This document shows, in pieces, positions 31,905 to 42,445 of a DNA stretch of 64,000 nt. Source of the stretch: Gracilaria gracilis (lineage: Eukaryota; Rhodophyta; Florideophyceae; Gracilariales; Gracilariaceae); the NCBI GenBank assembly GCA_030374805.1, contig JARGSG010000011.1, forward strand, positions 682,001-746,000. The letters run 5' to 3'. The first letter of the stretch is position 1; the number at the start of each line of letters is the position of its first letter. The position numbers and the translations under genes were made by a program. The notes beneath the pieces were generated by a model. The model was not told the origin of the DNA. It made no database searches and saw nothing but the letters and a program-made list of their open reading frames with translations.

Positions 31905-34281
31905 CTATGTCTTCTTAGCAAAACTCAAGGTCTCTTGCTTCTTCTCCGGCCGGACATTAGGTAAGATTGCGGCCATGCTTTCGCGAGAAGTCGCTCCGTA
32001 GGCCCGATACGTTACCAGAAGCATATCGAGTTCCACCTTCATATGGGTGGAAGAAACGTCAAAGGCAAGCCGTTGAGCGCATGATCGTAGCATTTTGACA
32101 GCGTTATCAAGGTCCGAAAGTTCAGCCGGGTCGCGTTTCTGAAACAGAGCTGGTTCCGAAAGCACCAGTCGTAACTGATACGATAATAACCAAGCCCACG
32201 TACAATTGGTGTTCTTATCGATCTCCGGTAGAAATTTGAGCAACTCCACAATGTCAGCAAGGCAGTACGACCGGGTCTTCAGTCCAACAGCTTTTGCTTT
32301 CCCACTTGCTTGATAGTCAATAGCACGCTGTGGGACTGGATCCTTACTTGGACCTCGACACCATTGTGCAAATGATAAGAACGCCAAGTCCAATGCCAGG
32401 TACCGAGGCCTTTCAAAGTTTTGCGGGATGAGGTGTGCGACCAACTCGATATGAAGCTCAAAACGGGAAGTGATCGAAAGCAAATACTTCGCGGCTTCGA
32501 GACGGAATCGCGGCCAGTCTGAGTCGGGAATGACACTCACAAGTTCAGTGATGATCTCTCCAACCTCAGCGTAAAGTCGATTTCCAAATGCACTCAACAG
32601 GATACGAACCATCAGACCCAGAGAACACAAAACCTCTTTTTCGGTCGTACCGCTCTTAACCCCAATTGCTCGCGTCAACGGTATTCCAAGGCGCACAAAT
32701 CCAGCTGTCATTCTGCATACGCGTTTTAGGTTTCGCAATGCTCGCTTGAAATCATCCGAAACCTGGGACTTCTCACGGGTCGGTATTTGTCGGTCGAGGG
32801 ACTCCTCGTGAGATGCCACCTCATCCACCAGCTCTTGTCGACTCCAGTCCTTCATGGTCGCACCATACTTGTGCAGGGTGTTCATGAGCGTGGGAAGTTT
32901 TATCTGCTCCGATTTAAAGCTCGGCAACTCGTGTCCAACCATAGAAACGAGAACGTCTACAAGCTTGTCTCGTGATCTTCTGCGAGAGTCTGGCGATGTG
33001 CTATCAAACACTGCAAGATAGTACACCATGCGGTAAACAACAGCGGGTATGCGAACATCAGGGTATGGTTTGGCTGCCAACGTGGGTAACAATATCGATA
33101 AAGCTCGATCTCCCTTTTCACCTGCTTCCACAACATCCACAACCATCTCATGAAGGTCACCCATTGTGTCCCGATCATCATTCTTTCTGGTGCCACCCCT
33201 GACGAGATACTTTTCAGGCATTTGGGCAATGGTGAACGAATTGCTGAACAAAGGCACAGGCGCCGAATACTTCTTCACAGCGGCAAGACGCATCTCCTCA
33301 GCCTCCTGTTCTGATTTCGCCATAGAAGCAAACAACTCCTCGTCTTGCTGCGCCTGTGTCGGTTTCTCAATATCCTCTCTCATCTGCTTTAATTCATCTT
33401 CCTTCCTCTCCCTCACATTGCGATTGCTGAGAAGTCTGGCCAGATATGTCTCTGGATTGCGGATGATGTCGCCAGCCCCCCTTGAGCGAATTGGACCGGA
33501 ACCAAAAACGCTCGCCTCGCGAACATGTGAAGGATCGAATCGTCGCACAGGGTTGGATGCACGAGCAGATCTCCTTGTAGCGCTGATGTTCTCAAGCTTG
33601 GCTAATTCAGCGTCACTGTCTTCAGATGAAGATTGGGAAGCTTCGGACAAGGAAGTTGCGTCTAGAGGTGATTTGAGTTGAGATTGAGGCTCAGCTTGGG
33701 CGTCAGCGTCAGCGTCAGCGTCAGCGTCAGGAACATCTTGGGAACACTCCAGCGATCGGAAAGCCTCCTCCACAAGCAGCTCTTCCTTTGTAAGCGGAGG
33801 GGGGGATTTATCTATATCCATAGCTTGAATGACTGTGTGCTCCTCCTCTTCCATGAAAGCATGGGCACGGGTTGATTTGCGGCGCGACTGCAACTGCATC
33901 ACGGATGTGGGGGTACTCTGTTTTGTGGCGGCTTGCTTGGCAGTGGATTTGAATAGGCTTTGAGATTTGAATACGTCCTGTACAGCGGCAGTATCGGCAG
34001 TGATTCGCTTTACATTTCTAGGAAGCGCCTCCCGCTTGACGGCGACGGCGGCGTGAAGGCGAGCAGTCTTTCGACGGGCCCGCCGAATAGCAGCTCTCGG
34101 GGCGTCCGAGAGCTGAGAAGCGGTTGTCTGAGAAGATGTGTCACCCTTGCGCGCAAAGAAATCTGATATAGAGCTCTGCTTGCTACACAAGTTTGTCAGC
34201 ACTTCACGAAGCAAACTGCAAAATTGGTGGACAAACTTACTGTGATGGTCGTGTGGAAGCGGGTTTTCGTCGGGGAGCCAT
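31905..34281 (-). CDS. PIP-box nuclear protein, possible SLF2/Nse6-type SMC5/6 factor
   Basis: Two exons, 34241-34281 and 31905-34182, with a 58-nt GT-AG intron (donor GTAAGT, branch-like GCTGAC, acceptor TGTGTAG). They give 772 aa starting MAPRRKPASTRPSHK. The long exon alone has no usable ATG, and splicing restores both start and phase. Just across the junction is QSSISDFFARKG, a consensus PIP box (Q-x-x-I-x-x-F-F) for binding the PCNA clamp. Residues about 15-240 are disordered, basic then acidic, with an Asp-Ala run from a 6-bp microsatellite near 33710. From about residue 250 the rest is helical, with a charged coiled-coil-like start (ETYLARLLSNRNVRERKEDE). This layout recalls SLF2/FAM178 or Nse6-like proteins, but I am not confident of that family. 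A role at replication forks is inferred from the PIP box. Confidence 0.75.
34183..34240 (-). other. 58-nt spliceosomal intron in the PIP-box gene
   Basis: Minus strand: CACA|GTAAGTTTGTCC ... GCTGACAAACTTGTGTAG|CAAGC. It is in phase 2, and its length matches the 59-nt intron at 40724-40782. Splicing creates codon CAC just before the PIP box. Confidence 0.75.
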
Positions 34282-34717
34282 GGACGCTAAATTGGCCACG
34301 AGCCGCAAGAGGAAAGCAGTATACGCAGCACGGACGGAAGCAAAGACGTTGCGCAGCAGAGAAGACGATGGGGGGGCGGGTGCTACCTTCGGTATCTATC
34401 TCTCTAGAGTGGTAGCAGGCAGGTGGGAGTTGGCACGCGCGAAAGAAGAATGCACGACGATTGCGGTTGGCGCCAAAACGAGACGCGCCGCGAAAGGGAA
34501 GCGTGGCGCGCCTCGAAGGACAACAACGAGTCGTACTGTCCACGTGGCGTGCCGCCAACGCCTTTCTCTCAGTCGTATCTTTGAATTTTGAAATTGAGCA
34601 CACGCAGCGTACAGTGTGCGTGTGCGCCGCACACGTGCTCGTCCATGACGTTTGCGCCGCGCGTCACATTCGTCATCCCCCCGACGAGATCAAGCGCTCC
34701 ACGCGAAGAACACCATC
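34282..34717. promoter_or_regulatory. Divergent promoter region, PIP-box gene and FUN14 gene
   Basis: 436 bp between two start codons facing away from each other. It is GC-rich with several GCGCGCC/GGCGCC motifs and CACGTG-like boxes (CACGTGGCG near 34541, CACGTGCTC near 34632). A shared bidirectional promoter is likely by position. No TATA box is obvious. Confidence 0.5.
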
Positions 34718-35143
34718 ATGTCGCGATTTCTTCTCTGCTTCCAGCCCGTAGGCGCGCCGCCTGTTGCCGCGCTCTGCGCGCGCACGCGCACGCGCGCTCG
34801 CCGCTTCCTTCTCACCGCCGATGCGAGCGATTTCATTCGGAACACTTTGACCAGTGCCACCACGAACCAGCTCACGGTTGGGTCCGTGCTTGGCTTCGCT
34901 ACAGGATACGCTACGAAGCGTGTTGGACAGCTATTGCTTGTGCTCATTGGATGCGAGCTTATTGCGTTGCAGCTCATGGCGCAACGTGCTTGGATCGTCG
35001 TCAATTGGCAGCTTATTGCTGCTGATTTGTCACCGCATGTTGAGAGAGATCGATTTGATCGCATTATGGAGGCTATAAAGCTTAAGATGCCCTTCGCTGG
35101 CTCCTTTACTGCTTCCTTCTATGCCGGCTTTCGTTGGACATGA
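34718..35143 (+). CDS. FUN14 family mitochondrial outer-membrane protein
   Basis: 141 aa from ATG 34718 (context CCATCATGT). FUN14 proteins, including human FUNDC1 (a mitophagy receptor), are small multi-pass mitochondrial membrane proteins. Diagnostic blocks are TVGSVLGFATGYATKRVGQL (first membrane hairpin with the GF..GYA.K..G signature), IGCELIALQLMAQRAWIVVN (second segment followed by the conserved VNW) and MPFAGSFTASFYAGFRW (C-terminal membrane segment with the family ending). The N-terminus is arginine-rich (CARTRTRARRF), consistent with mitochondrial targeting. I see no YxxL LC3-interacting motif there, so a mitophagy role is not shown. Confidence 0.88.
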   Translation: MSRFLLCFQPVGAPPVAALCARTRTRARRFLLTADASDFIRNTLTSATTNQLTVGSVLGFATGYATKRVGQLLLVLIGCELIALQLMAQRAWIVVNWQLIAADLSPHVERDRFDRIMEAIKLKMPFAGSFTASFYAGFRWT

Positions 35144-35535
35144 GAGGCTGGCAGCAACGTTTCGCGTCTTGTTGCTGTTTATCGTGCGCATTCTGTGCAT
35201 TGTTTCTATCGACGCAGATGAACCCCAGGCAGTCCCTACGGGAAACTCAGATGAGATATTCATGTTTCTGGGACATTCACCACTGCAACATCCACTTCAC
35301 TCTCAAGCAATTCTTGCGAATCGTCAACCGGCGACACATCGCAACGGGCGGAACGTATGGCCCTTCTTCATCATAGGAACAAGTCAGTACTTCACCCAAA
35401 AAGTTATTTAGTTGGCTTGCTAACTGTTAATACTTATGTAGAGAGTACAGTTCAAAGTTGTACACTACATTTCATTCGAAGCGAATGTATTGATCCGCTC
35501 GACTGAAGAAAAAACTAAATCGTTGAATCCTACAC
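35144..35535. other. Convergent intergenic region
   Basis: About 390 bp between the stops of the FUN14 gene and the FAD/NAD(P)-binding gene. It holds both 3' UTRs. No separate feature was seen. Confidence 0.5.
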
Positions 35536-38049
35536 TCACTTCCTCGTCAAGTGTTCCTTGGCAATCTTCATCGCATTCGTATAGATATGTGTATCTTCCT
35601 CCTCAGTCGTGTCCACAAATCTACCAAGATATTCGTCACGCGACGGTGGATTATATGTGGGCATGTTCTTCAGCTCCTCATGGTACAACTCAACCGCTCT
35701 CTTCATCAGCAAGTCCGAGCTTTCGCTCATCTTCGCAATCTGAGCCTGCCTCGAGTTCTTTGTGATACCCTCATCGTAAAGAGACGTATACATCTTCGCG
35801 TCATCTCCAGCCAAAAGCTTGATGGCTTGTAGATATGCCCACGTCTCGAACGCGTCTTCAAAGTGCTCTCTGAACTTCTCAACTTCCGCATTGTAGTCAT
35901 CGAGATTTGGCTTTCCGCTTTCGTAGATCTCGTCAACCACCTTTTCAGGGTCGGCAACGCCAGCGGCCTTGAGATGAGCCATAGCCATTCGTCGAAGGGT
36001 GAACGACGAGGCCACACTTGTTCCAGATTCCCTGTTGTTCACATCGACTGCAAAACTGCCCTCATGAGAGTCAACAAGTTTGTTGTGTTCATCGAAACCT
36101 TTTCCACCAAGTCCATTATCTGCAATGGGCAGAACGTTGCCGTCGTTATCCAAGTATCTGCGGAACTTTCCTACTTTTCCGAAAACACCATGGTTCTTGT
36201 CAATAGTCTTGAGATGATTTGCGAGAGACTTTGCAACGCCATCTGATTCGTGGTCGAACACCGGCGAAACCAAAAACGAATCGTATTCCACACCATGCAG
36301 GGCAACCTTGGCTCCGTCTTCACTGGCGACAACGTCTGTGTAGTTGCCAACTTCATGGTGGGCAATTCCAGACTCCAGAAGCAGATGGAACATGCTGTGG
36401 ATCTCCACCGGCGAGGATGTGACATGGCGCATGATCTCCACCCAGTTTTGGAAGTGTGAGCGGTTGGACTTGGTTGCCGCGAATCGCTCGTCAGTCAGAC
36501 TAGCAATCTGTGTGCGATGGAACAACCATACCTCCCTGCCCTTCCATGTGAGGGGAGCGTAGTCGGACATGGCTTCGGTTGCTTCCCCCAAGTCTTCTTC
36601 CAAACCGAACCCGAAGATAAGGCACAAAGCGGCTTGACGCCATGCACCGTACAAGGTCTTTGTAGACTCCTTCAAGAGCTCCATCTTCTTCGAGAGATTG
36701 CCGGCAATTTCTTCCTCACCTGCGCGCTTCCTGTGCTCCAGGAACCACTTGGTACCCTCAAACTGCGAGCTTAACAGATTCTTGGTCGACACGCGCTGGT
36801 ACGACACTTCATCGGGTGTGCTATTTCTGGCCCTAGCGACTGAGGCAGTGATGATATCAGTCCACACCTGGTACAGTTCTTCGCCAAAGTTGTGGAGGAA
36901 CAGCGCATGAACTTGTTTAGAATTGCCCATAACCGGACTCCCCTGTTGCCACTCAGCTGTGTGCGAGTGTCTCGGGTAACATGCCCTACCCTGGGATCGA
37001 CTTATGATGGTGATGGCACCCTGGTACTTCTGTTTAGCTTCCTCGCTCACCTTGTACCCAAGCACGCTGTTCGAATCTACTTCAAACAGCTTCATCACAC
37101 CATCCAACATAGAGATTTCATCAAGGCCAGAAAGACCCATGCCTCCGCTCAACATCTTCTTCTCGGCTTGAAGCATACCATCGCTGTCGAGGAGATCGTG
37201 GACTGCACAAAACTGTTTGAAATGGTGAACATTCATGGGCTGACAAAACATGAGCTTGCGAACTGCCGGGTCAGAAACGGGGTTGCGTGAAACAGTGCCG
37301 GTATTGAGGCGGACTTGGTCTGCAGTGATATACTCGAAGAAACCTTCACCTTCCGTTTGCACTGAGGCGATTTGTTGTCCATTCTTGTGCACCATGAGAT
37401 GACGGAGAGCTGTAGATTCCATGATATGGAGCTTGTAAAACGGAAGTAGCACGTTGGCCAACATTTTGACCTTGTGGAAGTTCGCCACTTCTTCTTCACC
37501 CACGGTGCGGCGCATCAGGTATGCGCCTTGGTGAGCCAATTCACCGTTGGGGGTGTTAGACGCCGGTCCAACCGATCTATTAAACATCACAGCGCCGGGC
37601 AGGTTGAACTTCTTCAGCAATTGGTAGTATGATTCGGCTCCCTTTCCAATAAACCTGTCGTATCGCTTCTTGTAACTCAAGAAGTCCTTCACGTACTCCA
37701 TGTTTTTGGAAGAATCCGGCAGGGAAATTGGGAAGGTAATGTCGGCTTCGACACCGCTGTTCATCATTCCGGTCTGCCCGGCGTTGTATGCACCGCCGAC
37801 ACCGACGAAGCGCTGCTTCTCTACGATGAGGGTATTGATATCATAATGCGCTCCGAGACTGATGAGATCCTCAAAATGTTGGCGGTAGAGGAGCATGAAA
37901 ATGATTTCAGAAGTAACCTGAATGATACTTCTGGGGCCCCCACCCACGAGAAGAAGATCGAAAGCACTCTCTTCGAGGCCATCTGAAAAGGAATGTGTGG
38001 AATGAGTCTCCTCTGAGTCTGTGCTAAACATGTTGTGAGGAACGGGCAT
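35536..38049 (-). CDS. Large FAD/NAD(P)-binding protein
   Basis: 837 aa, single exon, ATG at 38049. Near the N-terminus, DLLLVGGGPRSI (residues about 30-41) is a dinucleotide-binding P-loop after a beta strand. It is followed by NTLIVEKQRFVGVGGAYNAG, where the glutamate after the second strand would bind the FAD ribose. The pattern resembles the FAD-NAD(P)-binding family (Pfam NAD_binding_9), best known from bacteria and some fungi. A second strand-turn block, DSFLVSPVFDHESDGVAKSL (about 560-580), and EDGAKVALHGVEYDSF are typical of the later Rossmann lobe. The reaction is unknown. The large size, lack of introns and bacterial-type fold make ancient horizontal transfer possible but unproven. 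No targeting signal is visible. Confidence 0.65.
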   Translation of the reverse strand: MPVPHNMFSTDSEETHSTHSFSDGLEESAFDLLLVGGGPRSIIQVTSEIIFMLLYRQHFEDLISLGAHYDINTLIVEKQRFVGVGGAYNAGQTGMMNSGVEADITFPISLPDSSKNMEYVKDFLSYKKRYDRFIGKGAESYYQLLKKFNLPGAVMFNRSVGPASNTPNGELAHQGAYLMRRTVGEEEVANFHKVKMLANVLLPFYKLHIMESTALRHLMVHKNGQQIASVQTEGEGFFEYITADQVRLNTGTVSRNPVSDPAVRKLMFCQPMNVHHFKQFCAVHDLLDSDGMLQAEKKMLSGGMGLSGLDEISMLDGVMKLFEVDSNSVLGYKVSEEAKQKYQGAITIISRSQGRACYPRHSHTAEWQQGSPVMGNSKQVHALFLHNFGEELYQVWTDIITASVARARNSTPDEVSYQRVSTKNLLSSQFEGTKWFLEHRKRAGEEEIAGNLSKKMELLKESTKTLYGAWRQAALCLIFGFGLEEDLGEATEAMSDYAPLTWKGREVWLFHRTQIASLTDERFAATKSNRSHFQNWVEIMRHVTSSPVEIHSMFHLLLESGIAHHEVGNYTDVVASEDGAKVALHGVEYDSFLVSPVFDHESDGVAKSLANHLKTIDKNHGVFGKVGKFRRYLDNDGNVLPIADNGLGGKGFDEHNKLVDSHEGSFAVDVNNRESGTSVASSFTLRRMAMAHLKAAGVADPEKVVDEIYESGKPNLDDYNAEVEKFREHFEDAFETWAYLQAIKLLAGDDAKMYTSLYDEGITKNSRQAQIAKMSESSDLLMKRAVELYHEELKNMPTYNPPSRDEYLGRFVDTTEEEDTHIYTNAMKIAKEHLTRK

Positions 38050-38138
38050 GATGATTAGTTAAATAGTGTAGTTAGTGGTCAAGTTATACCAGAAGGCTGT
38101 TAGATGATGTGGGAATGGAGAGTGGGGGAAACAAGGGG

Positions 38139-38146
38139 TTTATATA
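38139..38146 (-). promoter_or_regulatory. TATA box of the FAD/NAD(P)-binding gene
   Basis: TATATAAA on the minus strand, about 90 bp upstream of the start codon at 38049. Distance and orientation are right for a core promoter. Confidence 0.6.
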
Positions 38147-39761
38147 GAAGAGAAGATTTTTCATTCCTCAGCGGGGGGCATGGAAGAGCCGTGGTAATGT
38201 TGCTCACAATGCTACAGAGGATTTATCATGTTATGTTATGATGCAATAAGTTTCATTGTAAGAAAAGAGTATATTTCTGACAAGCTCTATGTCTCATGGA
38301 AGAACGCACTTGAAAGATAATTGTTGGCCGAGAAGAATTGTTCTACAGTAATCTCATGCACCATCATCGCTCGAGTCCAGACCAGGTCTGAGATTCGGGG
38401 CAAGCAGATAACATGACATGTCACGAAAAAAAGCATGCATAGTCATCTGTTCAGGACGTGTAGAAAATATCCGTTGGTATATATAACGCATCATGAAACT
38501 GCCCCGGCAACAATTGCAACGACTCGTTGCCGTTGAACAAACCAAAAACTACCTGTAATTTCTCAATCTCTTTTGTACGCACACGTGTGACTCTCTGTTG
38601 TACTACTGTAGCTTTATACAGGTATCGGGACTGTGGCACCAATCTCCCCGACCGCCAGAATTAGAAGCAAACCCCAAGATGCTTAAAAGTGACACGAGCT
38701 TTGAATCCCACGATCGTCAATATATGAAGCTGCTAATCGTACAGAACAAATTATGTACATGGAATGCACATGGTTGTTACAGATGAGAAGCAGAAGCTTG
38801 TTTAGTGAGTAGGGATCAGTATATTATGGCTCTAATTGCGACGAGCAAAAGGTGCGATTGGAGATGGTTTGAAAATTCAGTTGATTTAGAGCCAATTGCG
38901 AGCGGATTGCCGAAAGATTGCCAGCAGATTGCCAGCAGATTGCCAGCAGATTGCAAGTGGTTGACAGGTCATTTGGGTTATGAATTGTGCAAAGGAGAAA
39001 CCTCAACCCGGGGCTGAGTTGGAATTTGGTGAGGATATGAGGCACATCATTCTGAAATTCTGTACTGCAGATACGCGTTGATTGGTCATCTACAACATAG
39101 AATGCTTCAAACCAGCCGCTTTTCTTCTGCATGTCGGAATCTGAATCGAGGTTAGAAAGTAGGTGAGTAAAGTTACTTAACATTACGAACCTTGTAGCTT
39201 GGGTGCAAGTGTGCAAAAAATGATCTCGATGAGGACAAGAGCCGATTTTGGAACCAGAATTTAGACTTTTGCGGCATGTTGTAAGGCTACATAGCGAAAG
39301 AGTCATTTCTGGCTGTTGCGACTCCAAATCTCCACCCTAAGACTCGTGTTCGGATCGAACTTGGCGGAAACTGTATTCTTTCGAACCGATTGTTTTATAC
39401 GCGCGCATTTGCGTAGCAAACGCTGTCGGAATCACCATCACAGTACAGTAATGCCACGCATGATGCGAAAAAGGTAAAGATTTTGAAGGGACCGTCATGG
39501 TCAGATTTTGCACATGCAGCATGTGCAAAATTTATTCGACGAGAAGTCTTTGCTTCGAAGCTATTGGTATCTACAGAGGGCCAACAGCTAGCCCTCTTAA
39601 CGCACTTGTGTCTACTTGGCCCTCTTGTCTCGAATCTGCCTTTTGTACAAGTTAAAAAGGTCAAGAGTGTTAGCAACAGCTTATCGTTGGTAGCCAGCCT
39701 ACTCTAGCCTTAAAGGCTTAAATACTGTTTCGCTGCGAATAATTTATGTTGCTCGGAGCAT
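38147..39761. other. Intergenic region
   Basis: About 1.6 kb with no supported gene. It contains a small tandem repeat of GATTGCCAGCA (about four units, 38915-38957), otherwise unique AT-rich sequence. Confidence 0.45.
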
Positions 39762-39862
39762 TTAAGCAACGTGGATTAAACTTCATTTCATTGGGAGCAA
39801 GCTGCGTTCAAACCTCATTATGAGGCAATTTCGGTAAATGAAGTTTAATCCACGTTGCTTTA
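39762..39862. mobile_element. PIF/Harbinger-like MITE
   Basis: A 95-bp element (39765-39859) with perfect terminal inverted repeats of 24 bp starting AGCAACGTGGATTAAACTTC, flanked on both sides by TTA. The 3-bp TTA duplication and long perfect TIRs are the usual signs of Harbinger-derived MITEs. It has no coding capacity. The perfect arms suggest a young insertion. Confidence 0.75.
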
Positions 39863-40393
39863 ATCAAAAACGCAATGGTTTTCACCTGTGTGAAGCAACA
39901 GCTCTACAAAAAGGTTCCTCCAAGAGCTCCCAGGATATTGTTCAGCAGCTCACCGATTCCAACTCACACAATGCAAAGGCTCACTGCTATTCCACGACTC
40001 ATTGACCTTTACTTTCTTCTCTATTCACCTCTTGTTCCTGGTGCATCAAGTCCTTGGGATGTACGGACCGGTACAGTACTGTAGATACAACACCATGATC
40101 ACGTTCAGCTTCAGTTGGCCCTTGGAAGCGGAGTTGTGCAGCAGACGCATACCAGTCCCAGGCAATCATCCGCTTCTCCTGATTTTGCGGCCCCTCCAGA
40201 GGCCGTAGCCCTCTTACCTTCGTAGGTTACATCCTGGTTACATCGCGTAAATTGTTTCTGCTGGTTCCACTAGTGCGAAAAGCACATTCCCTAGAAACCG
40301 AATTTAGACCGTAGTAGAAAAACTAAAGTCTTATCACTGTCACGGCCAGAGTGCATTCGCGCGCGCCCTTCAGAAGATTCTGTTGAACATCAC
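39863..40393. other. Intergenic, upstream of the oxidoreductase gene
   Basis: Contains the promoter of the oxidoreductase. No clear TATA box and no other feature was recognised. Confidence 0.4.
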
Positions 40394-40627
40394 ATGCATA
40401 AGTCTACAAAACTCAACTTCGTCGTCGCGGCGGCTAAACGGGCTTCTGTAAGCCACAGTTTTCTTCACTGCCAGTACCTGTACAGAGCCCGATATCTGGC
40501 CTCACGCCAACCCTGCGCAAATCGGACCTCGCTTTTCATCCGACCCGCGAAGTGCAGTTTTTCCCGCCGCCTCCGGAAGGAACAGCGACCCGTTTCCAAT
40601 TCAACTTGTTCATCATCACGTGTGAAA

Positions 40628-41802
40628 ATGTCGACGTCGGACACCCAATCGAAGCGCTGGGTTACGCGTTCCTATGGTGATATTGACAACCTCAAGCTCG
40701 AACCGTTTGCTCCAGCCGAACCGGTAAGTCGCGCCCAACAAACGCCTCAACATCCCGAACGCTAATCTCACATCACTTAAAGACTGGAAATGAAGTCCGC
40801 ATCCGTGTCAAGGCCATCGGAATGAACTTTGCAGATGTGATCGCCGTGCTTGGCTTCTACGCGGCAGCTGGAGACCCTCCTTTCTGCCCTGGATTTGAAA
40901 TCAGTGGTGTGGTAGAGTCCGTTGGTGAACACGTCACCAAGTTTGCGCCGGATGATCGTGTGTACGCGCTCGTTAGATTTGGTGCCTACACAACGACGGT
41001 GAACGTTGATTATAGACGAGTCAGATCTTTACCCAGTGCGTGGAGCTTTGAGGAGGGAGCTGCGTTCGGCGCTCAGGTCTTTACTGCCTGGTATGCTCTA
41101 TGTGTGTTGGGAGGTATTCCTAGCAGTGGAGAACGGCCATTGTTGACAACTAGCGATCGAAAGGTTGTCCTTGTGCATTCCGCTGCAGGAGGAGTGGGGT
41201 TAAACTTGGTTAAAATGGTTCAAAAAGTGGGCGGTGAACTTGTTGCAGTTGTAGGTTCAGAGAGGAAGGTTCTGTCTCTTCAGGATCATGGAGTTGATCG
41301 AGAACACATTATTGTGAGAGGACAAGATGATCGAGATGGATTTGAACAAACAGTACGGAAGATACTTGGTGGTGATGGAGTGGATGTCGTAGTCGACTCC
41401 TTTCTCGGAGATTACTTTAACGATGGGTACAAGCTCTTGAATCGGGGTGGACGATATATATTGATGGGGTCTGCAAGCATAGTGCCTTCTGGAACGATGA
41501 GTGTCTTAAAGGGTGGATTGAAGAATCTCATCGAAGTTGGGTGGAAGTTCCTCAGGCGGCCAAAGTTGGATCTTCTTTCGAGCATCGATGAAGGAAAGAC
41601 CGTATCCAGCTTCAACTTGGTGTACTTTTTCGATGATTACGATCTTCTAGAAAGGGGTTTCAGTGAGATAGAAGCAATGCAGTTAGCGAGACCAACCGTG
41701 GGAAAAACGTATCGGTTTGAAGAGACTCCAGATGCGATTCGATATTTCCAGAGTGGTCGAAACGTAGGAAAAATAGTTCTCACGGTGGGAGATGAAAACT
41801 GA
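40628..41802 (+). CDS. Zinc-independent quinone oxidoreductase, VAT1-like MDR protein
   Basis: Two exons, 40628-40723 and 40783-41802, joined over a 59-nt GT-AG intron, give 371 aa from ATG 40628. The same frame is open back to about 40394 through an arginine/serine-rich stretch (FIRPAKCSFSRRLRKEQRP), so a longer form with an organelle-targeting presequence is possible. Medium-chain-dehydrogenase features: GMNFADVIAVLGFY (quinone-reductase N-domain), PGFEISGVVESVGE, DRVYAL, and the NADPH-binding VLVHSAAGGVGLNLVKMVQK. No zinc-binding cysteine set is present, as usual for quinone oxidoreductases. Similarity is highest to the VAT1/VAT1L branch. The substrate is unknown; NADPH-dependent reduction of quinones or enones is inferred from the family. 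Confidence 0.85.
40724..40782 (+). other. 59-nt spliceosomal intron in the VAT1-like gene
   Basis: Donor GTAAGTCG, branch-like GCTAATC, acceptor CTTAAAG. It lies in phase 0. Without its removal the frame ends shortly after the donor, and with it the quinone-reductase N-domain becomes continuous. Confidence 0.85.
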
Positions 41803-42445
41803 AACGCGAAGTAATAGTAGTTCTCCAACAAGATAGAGCGAACAAAAAATCCCGTCACCACATTATGGTAACGTGGGCATTTGGATACTGGCGTGTATGA
41901 GCGTTAGTTCTGACTCGTTTCATGTATGCGGAATATTCTTCATCGAGTTCCGTTCGAGGCCATTACCAAGACAGGTCCAGATGGGGTCCTCAGCATTAGG
42001 ATGTGGCCCAACACGAGCCGGGAGAGAACGGGAGGACTTTCCATTCAAAAAAAAGATTAGTCCCACTCACTGTAAAACCTCCAGTTCGTCCCACAGGAAC
42101 GCGAAGCTGAGAGCATAGATATTGTCGGGCTTCTTTACTGGTATGTATCCCTTCATCCACATAGAATTATAGAAAGCGTCATCATGACCAAACAGTGCCC
42201 AGTGTTGGAAGAAATGCTCAATAGTATGCAAAGGAAGCAAAGAGCATGAGCGGTTCAGATCGGAGATACATAGATGCTTTCAAGTGCTTCTACAAGGAGT
42301 GGACTCAGGCGGGTCTCGACTTTCTTATTCTTAGCCTTGAATGATTCTGTAGTTAAGGCGCGATTCACAGGAGAGCCTGACACCGCCTTTTTTCTTACGC
42401 TTCACAGCGCGCTGTGTGTTGCACGCCGCCCCGAATTTGGTTGAG
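41803..42445. other. Intergenic region
   Basis: 3' UTR of the oxidoreductase gene and promoter of the next gene on the same strand. No other feature. Confidence 0.45.

Noticed and set aside
34196-34632. Several 60-135-codon frames in the divergent promoter
   Set aside because: GC-rich promoter DNA; frames overlap on both strands and contradict the spliced first exon of the PIP-box gene.
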